From Marinibacterium profundimaris (lineage in GTDB: Bacteria > Pseudomonadota > Alphaproteobacteria > Rhodobacterales > Rhodobacteraceae), in the NCBI RefSeq assembly GCF_002210095.1, contig NZ_AQQR01000001.1, positions 496,001-560,000 of the forward strand: a stretch of DNA of 64,000 nucleotides. The letters run 5' to 3'. Positions within the stretch are counted from its first letter, which is position 1. Every line of letters begins with the position of its first letter. The notes under the pieces were generated by a model. That model worked only from the letters and a program-made list of their open reading frames with translations. It searched no databases and was not told where the DNA came from. The translations under genes and the position numbers were made by a program. Positions 7,341 to 16,769 of this stretch are shown here, piece by piece.

Positions 7341-9275
7341 TCAGCGGGGCAGCTGGCTGTCCAGTTGCTGCAGGTTCGGATCCTCGGGCAGCACCTGAAG
7401 CGCCTCGGTCAGGACCTGCCGCGCGGCGCGGGGGCCGGCGGTGGCATGGGCCAGCCGGACCAGCATCACCCAGGCCTCGGCCCGCTGCGGATCCATCTCG
7501 ACCACCTGCCGGAAGGCCGAGGTGGCGGCCTCGGCATTGCGCTGCGACAGGGCGAGGCCGGCCAGCACCAGGTGGGTTTCCGGGTAGTCCAGCCTGGTCA
7601 CGAGCGAGCGCTGCCACTCTTCCATCCCGGCGCGCAGCAGGGCGACCTGCGAGGGCGCCAGCCCCTGTGGCGAAACATCGACCAGCGAGCGCGCGGTTTC
7701 GACGCGGACCATGCGCAGCGGGTCGGACAGAAGCGGCATCAGCCGCCGCACCCTGATTTCTGCCGGCGCCCCCGCCTGCAGCCGGGCCGAGGCGGCGCGG
7801 ACCAGCGGGTCGGGATCCGAGACCAGCGGCAGGGCCCGGTCCGGAAGATCCGGCAGGCCGGAGGGGGCAAGCATCTCGGCCGCCGTGGCGCGCACGATGC
7901 CGGGCTGGCGCTCGTCCAGCGCAAGCGCCAGCAGCGCCTCGCCCGCCGCCGCCGGATCGGCCCGCCCGGCGGCAAGCGCCTCGCCATAATGGGGCGTGGA
8001 CTGACGGCCATTCGGGAAACGCGCGGCGATCTCGGCGGCGGCCCAGTCCTGGCTCCGGTCGGCATGGCAATCGGTGCAGGTGTCCGGCGCGCCGATCCGG
8101 GCGCCGATATCCGGGCGCGGCACGCGGAAGGAATGGTCGCGCCGCCCGTCGACGCCCATGTAGACCCGCTCGGCCATGTGGCAGGAGATGCATTGGGCGC
8201 CCTGGCTCTCCGCTTCGTGGAAATGGTGGTCGGGCGTGTCGTAGGCGGCCTTGCGCAGCGTCGGGAAATCCGGGTTTCCGGCCGGCGAATGGCACTGGGT
8301 GCAAAGCGCATTGCCCTCGGCCACCAGCTCGGCGGAATGCGGATCGTGGCAATTCGCGCAGCCCACGCCCTCGGCATACATCTTCGATTGCAGAAAGGAG
8401 CCGTAGACATAGACCTCGTCCCGGATCTGCCCGTCGGGCTCATAAAGGCCGGGGCGCAGGAGCGAGAGCGTATAGGCATCGTGATAGGGCGTGCCGGGCA
8501 GCGGGTTGCCATCGGCCATGGGCTCGCGCCGGGAATGGCAGCCGGCGCATTGGCCGACATAGGCGTCGCGCTCGGCCGCGTCGAAGCTCATCGAGAAGCC
8601 GTAAGGATCAAGGCCGTCTTCCTCCACGGGCAAATCCGGGTCCCCGGCCCAGGCCAGATGCGCGGCACCGGGGCCATGGCAGGCCTCGCAGCCCACCCCG
8701 ATCTCGGCCTGGGTGGAGCGGTAGCGCTGGCTCTGGATCCCGAAATTACGTTTGTAACCGGTGGCGTGGCATTCGGCGCAGCGGGCGTTCCAGTTCTTGT
8801 ATGGCCCGGTCCAGTGCAGCCCGTCGTCCGGCGGCAGGTCCTGGTCGGGATAAAGGTGGAACCATGCGCCCTGCTCCACATCCCAGACCACGTCGAAGCT
8901 TTGCAGCCGGCCCGGTTCGGTCTCGAGCAGGTATTGCTGCAGGGGGGCGACACCGACGACCGAATGGATCTTGTAGTCGGTGCTGGTGCCGTCGGTTTCC
9001 GTCACCGTCACCGCGTAGGTGCCATCCGACAGGCGGAAGGCGGCGGTCATGTCGCCGAGTTCAAACCGGGTGCCGTCGAAATCGGCGAGGATGTTGGCCT
9101 CTTCCGCGTCGGTCCAGGCCAGCGCGTGGTGCGATCCCGACCAGGCCTCGGCAATATCGGCGTGACAGTCGATGCAGCTTTCGCTGCCGACGTAATCCGG
9201 GGCTGCAAGGGCCGCCATCGCCGGCCAGGCCAGCAGGAGACAGAGCAGGAGGCGCAGGCGGGCGAAAAGGGTCAT
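7341..9275 (-). CDS. Octahaem c-type cytochrome with HEAT- and TPR-like C-terminus
   Basis: 644 residues from ATG 9275, chosen because a GGAG site precedes it and it opens with a signal peptide (LRLLLCLLLAWPAMAALA). A longer start at 9305 lacks these. Eight CxxCH haem sites are present at about residues 34, 156, 176, 223, 286, 305, 342 and 380. The C-terminal third (about 400-640) has no haem site but shows Ala/Leu-rich helical pairs like HEAT and TPR repeats. This matches periplasmic multihaem proteins related to the cytochrome c554 family; electron transfer is certain in kind but the partner and substrate are unknown. It stands alone, convergent with the DUF1513 gene. Confidence 0.88.
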   Translation of the reverse strand: MTLFARLRLLLCLLLAWPAMAALAAPDYVGSESCIDCHADIAEAWSGSHHALAWTDAEEANILADFDGTRFELGDMTAAFRLSDGTYAVTVTETDGTSTDYKIHSVVGVAPLQQYLLETEPGRLQSFDVVWDVEQGAWFHLYPDQDLPPDDGLHWTGPYKNWNARCAECHATGYKRNFGIQSQRYRSTQAEIGVGCEACHGPGAAHLAWAGDPDLPVEEDGLDPYGFSMSFDAAERDAYVGQCAGCHSRREPMADGNPLPGTPYHDAYTLSLLRPGLYEPDGQIRDEVYVYGSFLQSKMYAEGVGCANCHDPHSAELVAEGNALCTQCHSPAGNPDFPTLRKAAYDTPDHHFHEAESQGAQCISCHMAERVYMGVDGRRDHSFRVPRPDIGARIGAPDTCTDCHADRSQDWAAAEIAARFPNGRQSTPHYGEALAAGRADPAAAGEALLALALDERQPGIVRATAAEMLAPSGLPDLPDRALPLVSDPDPLVRAASARLQAGAPAEIRVRRLMPLLSDPLRMVRVETARSLVDVSPQGLAPSQVALLRAGMEEWQRSLVTRLDYPETHLVLAGLALSQRNAEAATSAFRQVVEMDPQRAEAWVMLVRLAHATAGPRAARQVLTEALQVLPEDPNLQQLDSQLPR

Positions 9276-9404
9276 GGCGGCTTGCTCCGGACCGGCGGGG
9301 TACACACCCCACCATGGCTAACAGATTGACGCGACCTTGCAATCCTTGCGCGGACCGGACGGGGCGACGCGATGTTGCGCCCGTCCGAAAGGCACCGCGG
9401 GGCC

Positions 9405-10238
9405 TTAGCCGTCGTGCGCGGCCTGACCGTAGAGTTTCTCGCTCAGGGCGTTGTTGAACGCGGCGCCGTAGATCAGGATCGCCGACATCAGGTACAGGAA
9501 GATCAGCGCCGACATCGCCCCGGCCAGGCCCGCATAGGTGGCCGAGTAGCTGGCGAAGTTCGAGATGTAGATCGAGAAGGCCCGCGCCACGATCGCCCAT
9601 GTCACCACGGTCAGCAGCACGCCGGGCCAGATCTTGACCTTTTTGCCCACCTTGCCCGGCAGCCAGTAATGGCAGGCCGTCACCACCAGCACCGCCATGC
9701 CCCCGCCAATGGTCAGCCGCGCGGCGCGGCTTTCGAACAGCAGCTCGTAGAACCACGGCAGCGCGTTGTGCACGAAATTCAGGTAGAAGGGCAGTGCGAC
9801 CGCCAGGATCGCGACCACCACGACCAGCGCGGACCCGACCAGCACGAAGATCAGGCACAGCAGGCGCTGCTTCCAGAACGGGCGGTTGTCCTCTTCGCGA
9901 TAGGCGGTCGTCATCGCCTCGCGGATCGCATCCACCCCGTTGGAGGCGAAGTACAGCGCCAGCACACCACCGACCGAGATCAGCCCGCTGGTGTCCGAGG
10001 TCGTCACCGCCCGCAATTCCCGCGTCAGCGGATCGGCCACCTGCGAGGGCCAGCCGCCCATCGTCAGCTCGATCAGCCGGTTCACATCGAGGCCCTGCGC
10101 GAACTGGCCGGCCAGCGCGACCATGAAGAGCATGAAAGGAAACAGCGCCAGCATCATGGACATGGCGACATGGCTGCTCATGATCCATCCCCCCTTGTCC
10201 TGGAAGCGCAGAAAGGCGTCGATGGGAATACGTGTCAT
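9405..10238 (-). CDS. YihY/virulence factor BrkB family membrane protein
   Basis: 277 residues from ATG 10238, preceded by AAGGA at the right distance; an upstream in-frame start at 10295 is less likely. About six hydrophobic segments are visible (for example residues 25-45, 85-100, 120-145, 165-185, 195-215, 225-255), the pattern of the YihY/BrkB family. The family is of unknown function; older naming as RNase BN is incorrect. It is monocistronic, divergent from the YqjD-like pair at 10432. Confidence 0.88.
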   Translation of the reverse strand: MTRIPIDAFLRFQDKGGWIMSSHVAMSMMLALFPFMLFMVALAGQFAQGLDVNRLIELTMGGWPSQVADPLTRELRAVTTSDTSGLISVGGVLALYFASNGVDAIREAMTTAYREEDNRPFWKQRLLCLIFVLVGSALVVVVAILAVALPFYLNFVHNALPWFYELLFESRAARLTIGGGMAVLVVTACHYWLPGKVGKKVKIWPGVLLTVVTWAIVARAFSIYISNFASYSATYAGLAGAMSALIFLYLMSAILIYGAAFNNALSEKLYGQAAHDG

Positions 10239-10431
10239 GAGAGTCCTTCTCGGATCGCGAATAATCCTTGCCCCGGCGTTAGCACGCGTCAGCAAGGTTT
10301 GGCACCCCGGCGCAAAGATTTCGGTATAGGAACGGAACTTTGGCTGGCGCGAATGGTTTCATTGACACAGATTTAAAAGGCGGTCCCAATCGGGGCAGCC
10401 CGTGATACAAAGAAGGAAAGCGGAGACAACC

Positions 10432-10803
10432 ATGTCCAGCAAGTCCGATCTCGAAAGCGAAGTCGCAGCGCTGAAAAAGCAGCTGGCTCAAATCCGTGAC
10501 CAGTCGAGCCACGTCGCCGACAGGCTGGCCGAACGCGCCAACGGCTACGTGGGAGACGCCGTGAACAGCGGCCGCAGCCGTGCGCAGGCCGCATATCAGA
10601 ACGGCGTGCAAACCGCGCAGGACGCCTATGAAACCGGCGTTCAGACGGCCCATGATCTGGCCGTGGACACCGCCGTCCGCGCCCGCGAGGCCGAGGATAC
10701 GATGGCAAACACCATCCGCGAACGTCCCTTCCTGTCGGTGGGCCTCGCCTTTGCCGCAGGCATGGTGCTGTGCCGCATGAGCTCGGCCGGTCGCCGTTCG
10801 TGA
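10432..10803 (+). CDS. YqjD/ElaB-like (DUF883) membrane-anchored protein
   Basis: 123 residues from ATG 10432 with a GGAG site. A charged, Gln-rich, largely helical N-terminal part (roughly 5-95) includes a coiled-coil start (SEVAALKKQLAQIRDQ) and is followed by one C-terminal hydrophobic segment with GLAFAAGMVL, the plan of the ElaB/YqjD family, which in E. coli anchor ribosomes at the inner membrane in stationary phase. An internal near-repeat (NGVQTAQDAYETGVQTAHDLA) is visible. It overlaps the next gene by 4 bases (GTGA), as in yqjD-yqjE pairs. Confidence 0.82.
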   Translation: MSSKSDLESEVAALKKQLAQIRDQSSHVADRLAERANGYVGDAVNSGRSRAQAAYQNGVQTAQDAYETGVQTAHDLAVDTAVRAREAEDTMANTIRERPFLSVGLAFAAGMVLCRMSSAGRRS

Positions 10804-11414
10804 CACTGAAGAAGACACCGGGCCGGATCAGCCGGTCACTGACCGTATTGTTGCGCGCCGAGCGGCTGATTGCCGCCCGGCGCGTCGCCGTGTTCCGCCG
10901 CCAGACCGGTCTGATGATCGTGGCGGGTGTTTTCGTGGCCGTGGCCGTGGTGATGCTGAACGTCGCCTCCTACCAGGCGCTGTCGACCATGATGTCCACC
11001 GCGTTGGCCGCGCTGTGCGTGGCGCTTGGCAACCTTGTGATCGCGGCCATCATCGGCCTGATCGCGGGCCGCATGGGGTCCGAGAAGGACCTGCGCTCGG
11101 CGACCGAGATGCGCGACATGGCGCTGGACGAGCTTGAGGCCGAGCTTGACGATCTGGTGGACGAACTGCGCGGCACCGCGCAGGAGGTGCGCCAGTTCGC
11201 GCGCGATCCGCTCGGCTCGGTCCTGCCGGGGCTGCTGAACCTGGTGCTGAACACCCTGCTTTCCGGCAAGGGCGGCGGAGGCGCCGGCCACGCGGGGGCA
11301 CCGCCCAGCCCGCCACAGCCAGGCCCGGGCCCCAGCCCCGCAGCACCGCCTCCGCATCCGCCGCGCATGCAGCCCGATCCCGATTTCCCCGAGGATCCCG
11401 GCGCCCCCCGGTAG
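10800..11414 (+). CDS. YqjE-like (DUF1469/holin-X) membrane protein with proline-rich tail
   Basis: 204 residues from GTG 10800, which overlaps the stop of the YqjD-like gene. Two hydrophobic helices (about 38-60 and 68-90 of this product) are followed by an acidic, coiled-coil-like stretch (DELEAELDDLVDELRGTAQEV) and a Gly- then Pro-rich tail (PPSPPQPGPGPSPAAPPPHPPR). The membrane part matches the YqjE/phage-holin superfamily; despite that family name there is no phage context here. The proline-rich tail is an addition relative to E. coli YqjE. A strong terminator follows at 11488-11523. Confidence 0.78.
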   Translation: MTLKKTPGRISRSLTVLLRAERLIAARRVAVFRRQTGLMIVAGVFVAVAVVMLNVASYQALSTMMSTALAALCVALGNLVIAAIIGLIAGRMGSEKDLRSATEMRDMALDELEAELDDLVDELRGTAQEVRQFARDPLGSVLPGLLNLVLNTLLSGKGGGGAGHAGAPPSPPQPGPGPSPAAPPPHPPRMQPDPDFPEDPGAPR

Positions 11415-11487
11415 AGGCGCGACCGGGACCCGGCGAGGCCCGACCGAAGGGTCTGCGCCCACCCCGTCACGCGGTACAGACAAGATG

Positions 11488-11523
11488 AACCGGACACCGG
11501 ACCCGCTCCGGCGTCCGGTTTTT
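11488..11523 (+). terminator. Rho-independent terminator after the YqjD/YqjE-like pair
   Basis: A 14-bp stem with one wobble pair (11488-11501 with 11507-11520), loop CCCGC, followed by TTT. It separates the pair from the sulfatase. Confidence 0.9.
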
Positions 11524-11696
11524 CATTTCCCAATCTGGCCACCCGCAAACTGCCACCCCCAAACTGGCTACCGACGCGCCCGCGTCTTTCCGCTCACGTC
11601 GACGTGATTGCAAACACACCATTGATGTTAACTTAATGTTAAGAAATCATCCTATGATTGATAATGCCTTGAATAATGTGTTGGGGGGGAATCATC

Positions 11697-13304
11697 TTGT
11701 TCATTGAAATCGGAAAAGGCCTGCGGATCCTGTCGGCCGCGGCGGTGCTTGCCGCTGTCTCGGCAGGGGTCGGATGGGCGCAGGACACTGAAAAGCCGAA
11801 CATCCTTGTGATCTGGGGCGACGATGTGGGGCAATCCAACATCTCGGCCTATACACGCGGCCTGATGGGTTACCAGACGCCCAATATCGACCGGATCGCC
11901 GAGGAAGGCATGATGTTCACCGACTATTACGGCGAACAATCCTGCACCGCCGGCCGGTCCTCCTTCATCATGGGTCAGTCCGTGTTCCGCACCGGCCTGT
12001 CCAAGGTCGGCCTGCCCGGCGCCGAGGAAGGCATGCAGGAAGAGGATCCGACCATCGCGGGCCTGCTGAAGGCCGAGGGCTACGCCACCGGCCAGTTCGG
12101 CAAGAACCACCTGGGCGACCGCGACGAACACCTGCCCACCAACCACGGCTTTGACGAGTTCCTCGGCAACCTCTACCACCTCAACGCCGAGGAAGAGCCC
12201 GAGAACCTGGATTACCCGGGCGACGCTCTCATGCCCGACGGCAGCACCTTCCGCGAGCGCTTTGGCCCGCGCGGGGTGATCCGGTCCTTCGCCGGGGGCG
12301 AGATCGAGGACACCGGCCCGCTGACCCGGGAGCGCATGGAAGTCATCGACGACGAAACCGTCGCCGCCGCCATCGACTTCATCCGCCGCCAGGAAGAGGC
12401 CGGCGTGCCCTGGTTCGTCTGGTGGTCGGGCACGCGGATGCATTTCCGCACCCATGTCTCGGACGAGAAATGGGAGATGGCCAACGAGATCGTCGGCAAG
12501 ACGGTCGACGAATACACCGCCGGCATGATCGAGCATGACATGCATATCGGCGAATTCCTCGCCGTGCTCGACGAGCTCGGGATCGCCGACAACACGATCG
12601 TGTTCTATTCCACCGACAACGGGCCGCATATGAACACCTGGCCCGATGCCGGCATGACCCCCTTCTGGGGCGAAAAGAACACCCAGTGGGAAGGCGCCTG
12701 GCGCGTGCCCGCGATGGTGCGCTGGCCCGGACAGATCCCGGAGCGCACCGTCTCGAACGAGATCGTGCACCACATGGACTGGCTGCCCACCTTCCTGGCC
12801 GCCGCCGGAAACGAAACCATCAAGGAAGAGCTGCTCGACGGCATCACCGTGGACGAGGTCGGCGAGGGGCGCGACTACAGGGTTCATCTGGACGGCTACA
12901 ACATCCTGCCGATGCTGACCGGCGAGGCCGAGGAGAGCCCCCGCCGCGAGATCTTCTATTTCACCGACGACGGCGACCTCGCGGCACTGCGCTACGGCGA
13001 CTGGAAGATCACCTTCCTCGAGCAGAAGGAATGGGCCACCTTCCGCGCCTGGATCGAGCCTCTGACACCCCTGCGCACCCCGCTGATCTTCAACCTGCGC
13101 CGCGACCCCTACGAGCGCGGCTACCGCACGTCGAACACCTATTACGACTGGATGCTCGACCGCGCCTACATGCTGGTGCCGGCCCAGACCTACGTGGCCA
13201 ATTTCCTCGCCACCTTCGAGGAATTCCCGCCCCGGCAGGAGGCCGCCTCGTTCAGCCTCGACAAGGTCATGGAGAAGCTCTCCTCGCCTCCGGGCACGCC
13301 GTGA
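11697..13304 (+). CDS. Secreted sulfatase (arylsulfatase-type, formylglycine-dependent)
   Basis: 535 residues. The start is uncertain: TTG 11697 follows GGGGGGGA at good spacing and opens a clean signal peptide (to about SAGVGWAQ). ATG 11676, in the same frame, adds MCWGGII. The sulfatase signature is intact: metal-binding GDD near residue 41-43, and the formylglycine motif CTAGR (CxAxR form) with its Cys at about residue 83, then the KNHLGD segment. It would hydrolyse sulfate esters in the periplasm or outside; the substrate cannot be told. An AT-rich promoter-like region lies at 11600-11690 and a terminator follows at 13367-13393. The gene is monocistronic. Confidence 0.85.
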   Translation: MFIEIGKGLRILSAAAVLAAVSAGVGWAQDTEKPNILVIWGDDVGQSNISAYTRGLMGYQTPNIDRIAEEGMMFTDYYGEQSCTAGRSSFIMGQSVFRTGLSKVGLPGAEEGMQEEDPTIAGLLKAEGYATGQFGKNHLGDRDEHLPTNHGFDEFLGNLYHLNAEEEPENLDYPGDALMPDGSTFRERFGPRGVIRSFAGGEIEDTGPLTRERMEVIDDETVAAAIDFIRRQEEAGVPWFVWWSGTRMHFRTHVSDEKWEMANEIVGKTVDEYTAGMIEHDMHIGEFLAVLDELGIADNTIVFYSTDNGPHMNTWPDAGMTPFWGEKNTQWEGAWRVPAMVRWPGQIPERTVSNEIVHHMDWLPTFLAAAGNETIKEELLDGITVDEVGEGRDYRVHLDGYNILPMLTGEAEESPRREIFYFTDDGDLAALRYGDWKITFLEQKEWATFRAWIEPLTPLRTPLIFNLRRDPYERGYRTSNTYYDWMLDRAYMLVPAQTYVANFLATFEEFPPRQEAASFSLDKVMEKLSSPPGTP

Positions 13305-13366
13305 CCTGACGCGGAAACCTGATGGGACCCGGACCCTGAAACCGGCCCCGGCAAGACAGACCACCG

Positions 13367-13393
13367 ACCGCCCCGGCATCCCCGGGGCGGTTT
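13367..13393 (+). terminator. Rho-independent terminator after the sulfatase gene
   Basis: A perfect 10-bp stem (13367-13376 with 13382-13391), loop of five, then TTT. Confidence 0.8.
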
Positions 13394-13535
13394 CGCGTTG
13401 CGGGCCCGTCCCGCGTCCTCGCGCCCCGCCATCCCCACCCGGCCGCCTGCCGCCCCTGCGCGGCAGGCGGGGCACTTGTGACCCGGGGCCGATGCGCTAG
13501 GTTGCGGGCTCGGACCAACGGGCCACGAGGCGCAG

Positions 13536-14186
13536 GTGCTGCTTGACATCGACGACGTGACAAAGACCTACCCGGGCGCGGACCGCCCGGTGCTGAACGG
13601 CGTGCGCCTGCGTCTTGACCAGGGCGACACGCTGGCCCTGACCGGCGAAAGCGGGTCGGGCAAGAGCACGCTGCTGCATCTCGCGGGCGCTCTGGACCGG
13701 TTCGACGGGGGCGAGATCACGCTGGACGGCACCGCGCTCTCGCGGCTCGACGACACCGGCCGCGCCCGGCTGCGGCGCCGGACGGTGGCGCTGGTCTTCC
13801 AGCAGTTCAACCTGATGCCGGCGCTGACCGTCGATCAGAACCTCGCCTTCCACGCCCGCCTCGCCGGCCGTGCCGATCCCGCCTGGATCGACCGGATCCG
13901 CACCCGCCTTGGCCTCGACGGCCTGGGCGCGCGCTACCCGGAGGCGCTGTCGGGCGGGCAGCAGCAGCGCGTCGCCATCGGGCGCGCGCTGGCCATGCGG
14001 CCCAGGCTGCTGCTGGCGGACGAGCCCACCGGCAACCTCGACGAGGACACCGGCGCCGAGGTGCTGTCGCTGATGCTGGACCTGGTCGCCGACACCGGGG
14101 CGGCGCTGTTCCTCGTCACCCATTCCGACGCCATCGCCGCGCGCGCGGCGCGCCGGCTGCACCTGCATCACGGCCGGCTTACGTGA
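13536..14186 (+). CDS. ABC exporter ATP-binding protein (LolD/MacB-type)
   Basis: 216 residues. Walker A GESGSGKST at about 37-45, signature LSGGQQQRVAIGRAL and Walker B LLLADEPTGNLD are all intact. The LADEPTGNLD form is characteristic of the LolD/MacB/FtsE exporter subfamily. It starts at GTG 13536 with a weak ribosome site and overlaps the permease start by four bases (GTGA), so the two form one exporter. Such pairs move lipoproteins, peptides or lipids outward; the substrate here is unknown. Confidence 0.88.
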   Translation: MLLDIDDVTKTYPGADRPVLNGVRLRLDQGDTLALTGESGSGKSTLLHLAGALDRFDGGEITLDGTALSRLDDTGRARLRRRTVALVFQQFNLMPALTVDQNLAFHARLAGRADPAWIDRIRTRLGLDGLGARYPEALSGGQQQRVAIGRALAMRPRLLLADEPTGNLDEDTGAEVLSLMLDLVADTGAALFLVTHSDAIAARAARRLHLHHGRLT

Positions 14187-16600
14187 GCGGCGCGCTCGCC
14201 ATGACCCGCGCGATCCTGCTGGCGCTGCTGGCGCATTGGCGCCGCCACCCGGGCCAGGCGCTGACGCTGGTGGCCGGGCTGGCGCTGGCCACCGCGCTCT
14301 GGACCGCCGTGCAGGCGATCAACGCCGAGGCCCGCGCCAGCTATGCCGAGGCCAACAGCCTGCTGCAGCCCGCCCGCGCCGGCACGCTGACCGCGCCCAC
14401 CGGCGCCATCCCGCCACGGACCTATGCCGCCCTGCGCCGCGCCGGCTGGCAGGTCAGCCCGGTGCTGGAAGGCCGGCTGGACGCCGGCGCGGCGCGGGTC
14501 ACGCTTCTGGGCGTCGACGCGCTGACCTATCCGGCCCTGCCGGTGCCCGACGACACCGCCGACGCCGGCAACCCGGCCGATGTGCTGCTGCCGCCCGGCC
14601 GACTTTTTGCCGATCCCGACACCGCCGCCGCCCTCACCCGGGCCGACCTGCCGCCCGTTGTCCCGGCCTCGGACATGCCGGCAGGCGTGGTGCTGACCGA
14701 CATCGCCGTGGCCGACCGGCTGCTGGAGGCCGGCGGCCGGCTCAGCCGCATTCTGGTGGCGACGGACCAGCCCGCGGGCCGTCCGCTCCTGTCCGACATC
14801 GCGCCCGACCTGGTCTATCGCCCCGCCGAGGCCCAGGCCGGAACCGAGGGGCTGACCCGCAGCTTCCACCTCAACCTCACCGCCTTCGGGCTGCTGTCCT
14901 TCGCCGTCGGGCTCTTCATCGTGCATGGCACCATCGGCCTCGCCTTCGAGCAGCGGCGCGCGATCCTGCGGACCCTGCGCGCGCTTGGCGTGCCCGCGCG
15001 CGGCCTGGCGCTGGCGATGTTCGCGGAACTTCTGGCCGCGGGGCTTCTGGCCGGGCTGGCGGGCGTCGGTCTGGGCTATGTCATCGCCGCCGCACTGCTG
15101 CCCGGCGTGGCGGCGACGCTTGGCGGGCTTTACGGCGCCGATGTCGCCGGCAGCCTGGCGCTGCGCCCCGGCTGGATCGCCGCCGGGCTTGGCATGGCGC
15201 TGGGGGGCGTTGTCCTGGCCGGGGCGCATGTGCTGTGGAAGGCGCGCGACCTGCCGGTTCTGGCGCTGACCGGGACCGAGGCCTGGCGGCTGGCCGGGGC
15301 CCGGGGGCTGCGTCTGCAACTGGCCGCCGGTGTGGCGCTGATCCTTGCCGGATGGCTGGCGGTCTGGCTTTTCGACGGGCTGCTGGCGGGCTTTGCCTGC
15401 CTCGGCGGGCTGCTGCTGGGGTCCGCGCTGCTGCTGGCGCCGCTGCTGGCCGGGCTGTTGCGGATCGGCGCGCGGCTGGCGCGGCGGCCGGTGGCCGACT
15501 GGCTCTGGTCCGACATGCGCGCGCAGCTGCCGGGGCTGTCGCTGGCGCTGATGGCGCTGCTGCTGGCGCTGGCCACCAACATCGGCGTCGGCACCATGGT
15601 GTCAAGCTTCCGGCTCACCTTCACCGACTGGCTCGACCGGCGGCTGTCGGCGGATCTCTATATCTCGACCGAGGACGACAGCCGGACCGAGGCGCTGCGC
15701 CAATGGTTGATCCCGCGCGCCGAAAGCGTCCTGCCGATCCGCTCCGCCGCGCTGCGCCTGGGCGACCGGCCCGGGCGGGTCTATGGCGTGATCGACGACC
15801 CGATCTACCGCGCCACCTGGCCCATGGTGCGCGAGACCCCCGGCCTGTGGGAACGGCTGAGCGCCGGCGAGGGCGTGATCATCAACGAACAGCTGCATTT
15901 CGGCGCCGGCATCGCCCCTGGCGACGATCTCCAACTCCTGCCGGGCTGGACCCTGCCGGTGGTCGGGATCTACGCCGATTACGGCAATCCCGATCCGCAG
16001 GCGATCACCTCACTCGACACGCTTCTGGCCCATGTCCCGGACCTGCCCGACCGCCAGCTTGCCGTGCGCAGCGCCGATCCCCCGGCACTGGCCGCCGCGC
16101 TGCGCGACGCCTTCGACCTGCCCGCCGACGCGATCATGCCCCAGGCGCAGATCAAGACCCTGTCGCTGGGAATCTTCGACCGGACCTTCCTGATCACCGG
16201 CGCGCTGAACCTGCTGACGCTGGGGGTGGCGGGCTTTGCCATCCTGACCAGCCTGCTGACGCTCTGGACGATCCGCCTGCCCCAGCTTGCGCCGGCCTGG
16301 GCCATGGGGATCACCCGCGCCCGGCTCGCCTGGCTCGAAATCCTGCGCGCCGTGGCGCTGGCCGCGCTGACCGCGCTGCTGGCTTTGCCGCTGGGGCTGC
16401 TGCTGGCCTGGACGCTGCTGTCGGTGATCAATGTCGAGGCCTTCGGCTGGCGCCTGCCCATGTATCTCTTTCCGCTGGACTGGATGCGGCTTCTGGCGCT
16501 GGCGCTGGTTGCCGCAGCCCTGGCCGCGCTGATCCCGGCGCTGCGCCTGCGGCGCCTGCCCCCGGCCGATCTGGTGAAGGTCTTTGCCAATGTCCGTTAG
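14183..16600 (+). CDS. FtsX-type ABC exporter permease, duplicated-domain form
   Basis: 805 residues from GTG 14183. An N-terminal helix (about 10-35) is followed by a periplasmic domain, then a bundle of helices around residues 235-460 with the FtsX-type pattern, a second periplasmic domain (about 480-660) and a final three-helix FtsX block (about 665-800). This two-FtsX-domain layout is that of large permeases found with LolD-like ATPases, such as those in lysophospholipase/arylesterase-linked exporters. It pairs with the ATPase at 13536-14186. Substrate unknown. Confidence 0.85.
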   Translation: MSGALAMTRAILLALLAHWRRHPGQALTLVAGLALATALWTAVQAINAEARASYAEANSLLQPARAGTLTAPTGAIPPRTYAALRRAGWQVSPVLEGRLDAGAARVTLLGVDALTYPALPVPDDTADAGNPADVLLPPGRLFADPDTAAALTRADLPPVVPASDMPAGVVLTDIAVADRLLEAGGRLSRILVATDQPAGRPLLSDIAPDLVYRPAEAQAGTEGLTRSFHLNLTAFGLLSFAVGLFIVHGTIGLAFEQRRAILRTLRALGVPARGLALAMFAELLAAGLLAGLAGVGLGYVIAAALLPGVAATLGGLYGADVAGSLALRPGWIAAGLGMALGGVVLAGAHVLWKARDLPVLALTGTEAWRLAGARGLRLQLAAGVALILAGWLAVWLFDGLLAGFACLGGLLLGSALLLAPLLAGLLRIGARLARRPVADWLWSDMRAQLPGLSLALMALLLALATNIGVGTMVSSFRLTFTDWLDRRLSADLYISTEDDSRTEALRQWLIPRAESVLPIRSAALRLGDRPGRVYGVIDDPIYRATWPMVRETPGLWERLSAGEGVIINEQLHFGAGIAPGDDLQLLPGWTLPVVGIYADYGNPDPQAITSLDTLLAHVPDLPDRQLAVRSADPPALAAALRDAFDLPADAIMPQAQIKTLSLGIFDRTFLITGALNLLTLGVAGFAILTSLLTLWTIRLPQLAPAWAMGITRARLAWLEILRAVALAALTALLALPLGLLLAWTLLSVINVEAFGWRLPMYLFPLDWMRLLALALVAAALAALIPALRLRRLPPADLVKVFANVR

Positions 16601-16769
16601 ACGCAGCCGGCGGCCACCAGGGGCGCGCGCGCGCGGTTGCCGGTCGGGGTCTGGCCGCGCCGGGCCGGCAAGGAAATGACCATTTCGTGACCGCGCGCGC
16701 GCGTCCTCTTGGACCTGCCCGCGAAACCTGTACCTTGAGCCCGCAACCTCACCTATTCCGGCCCAAATC

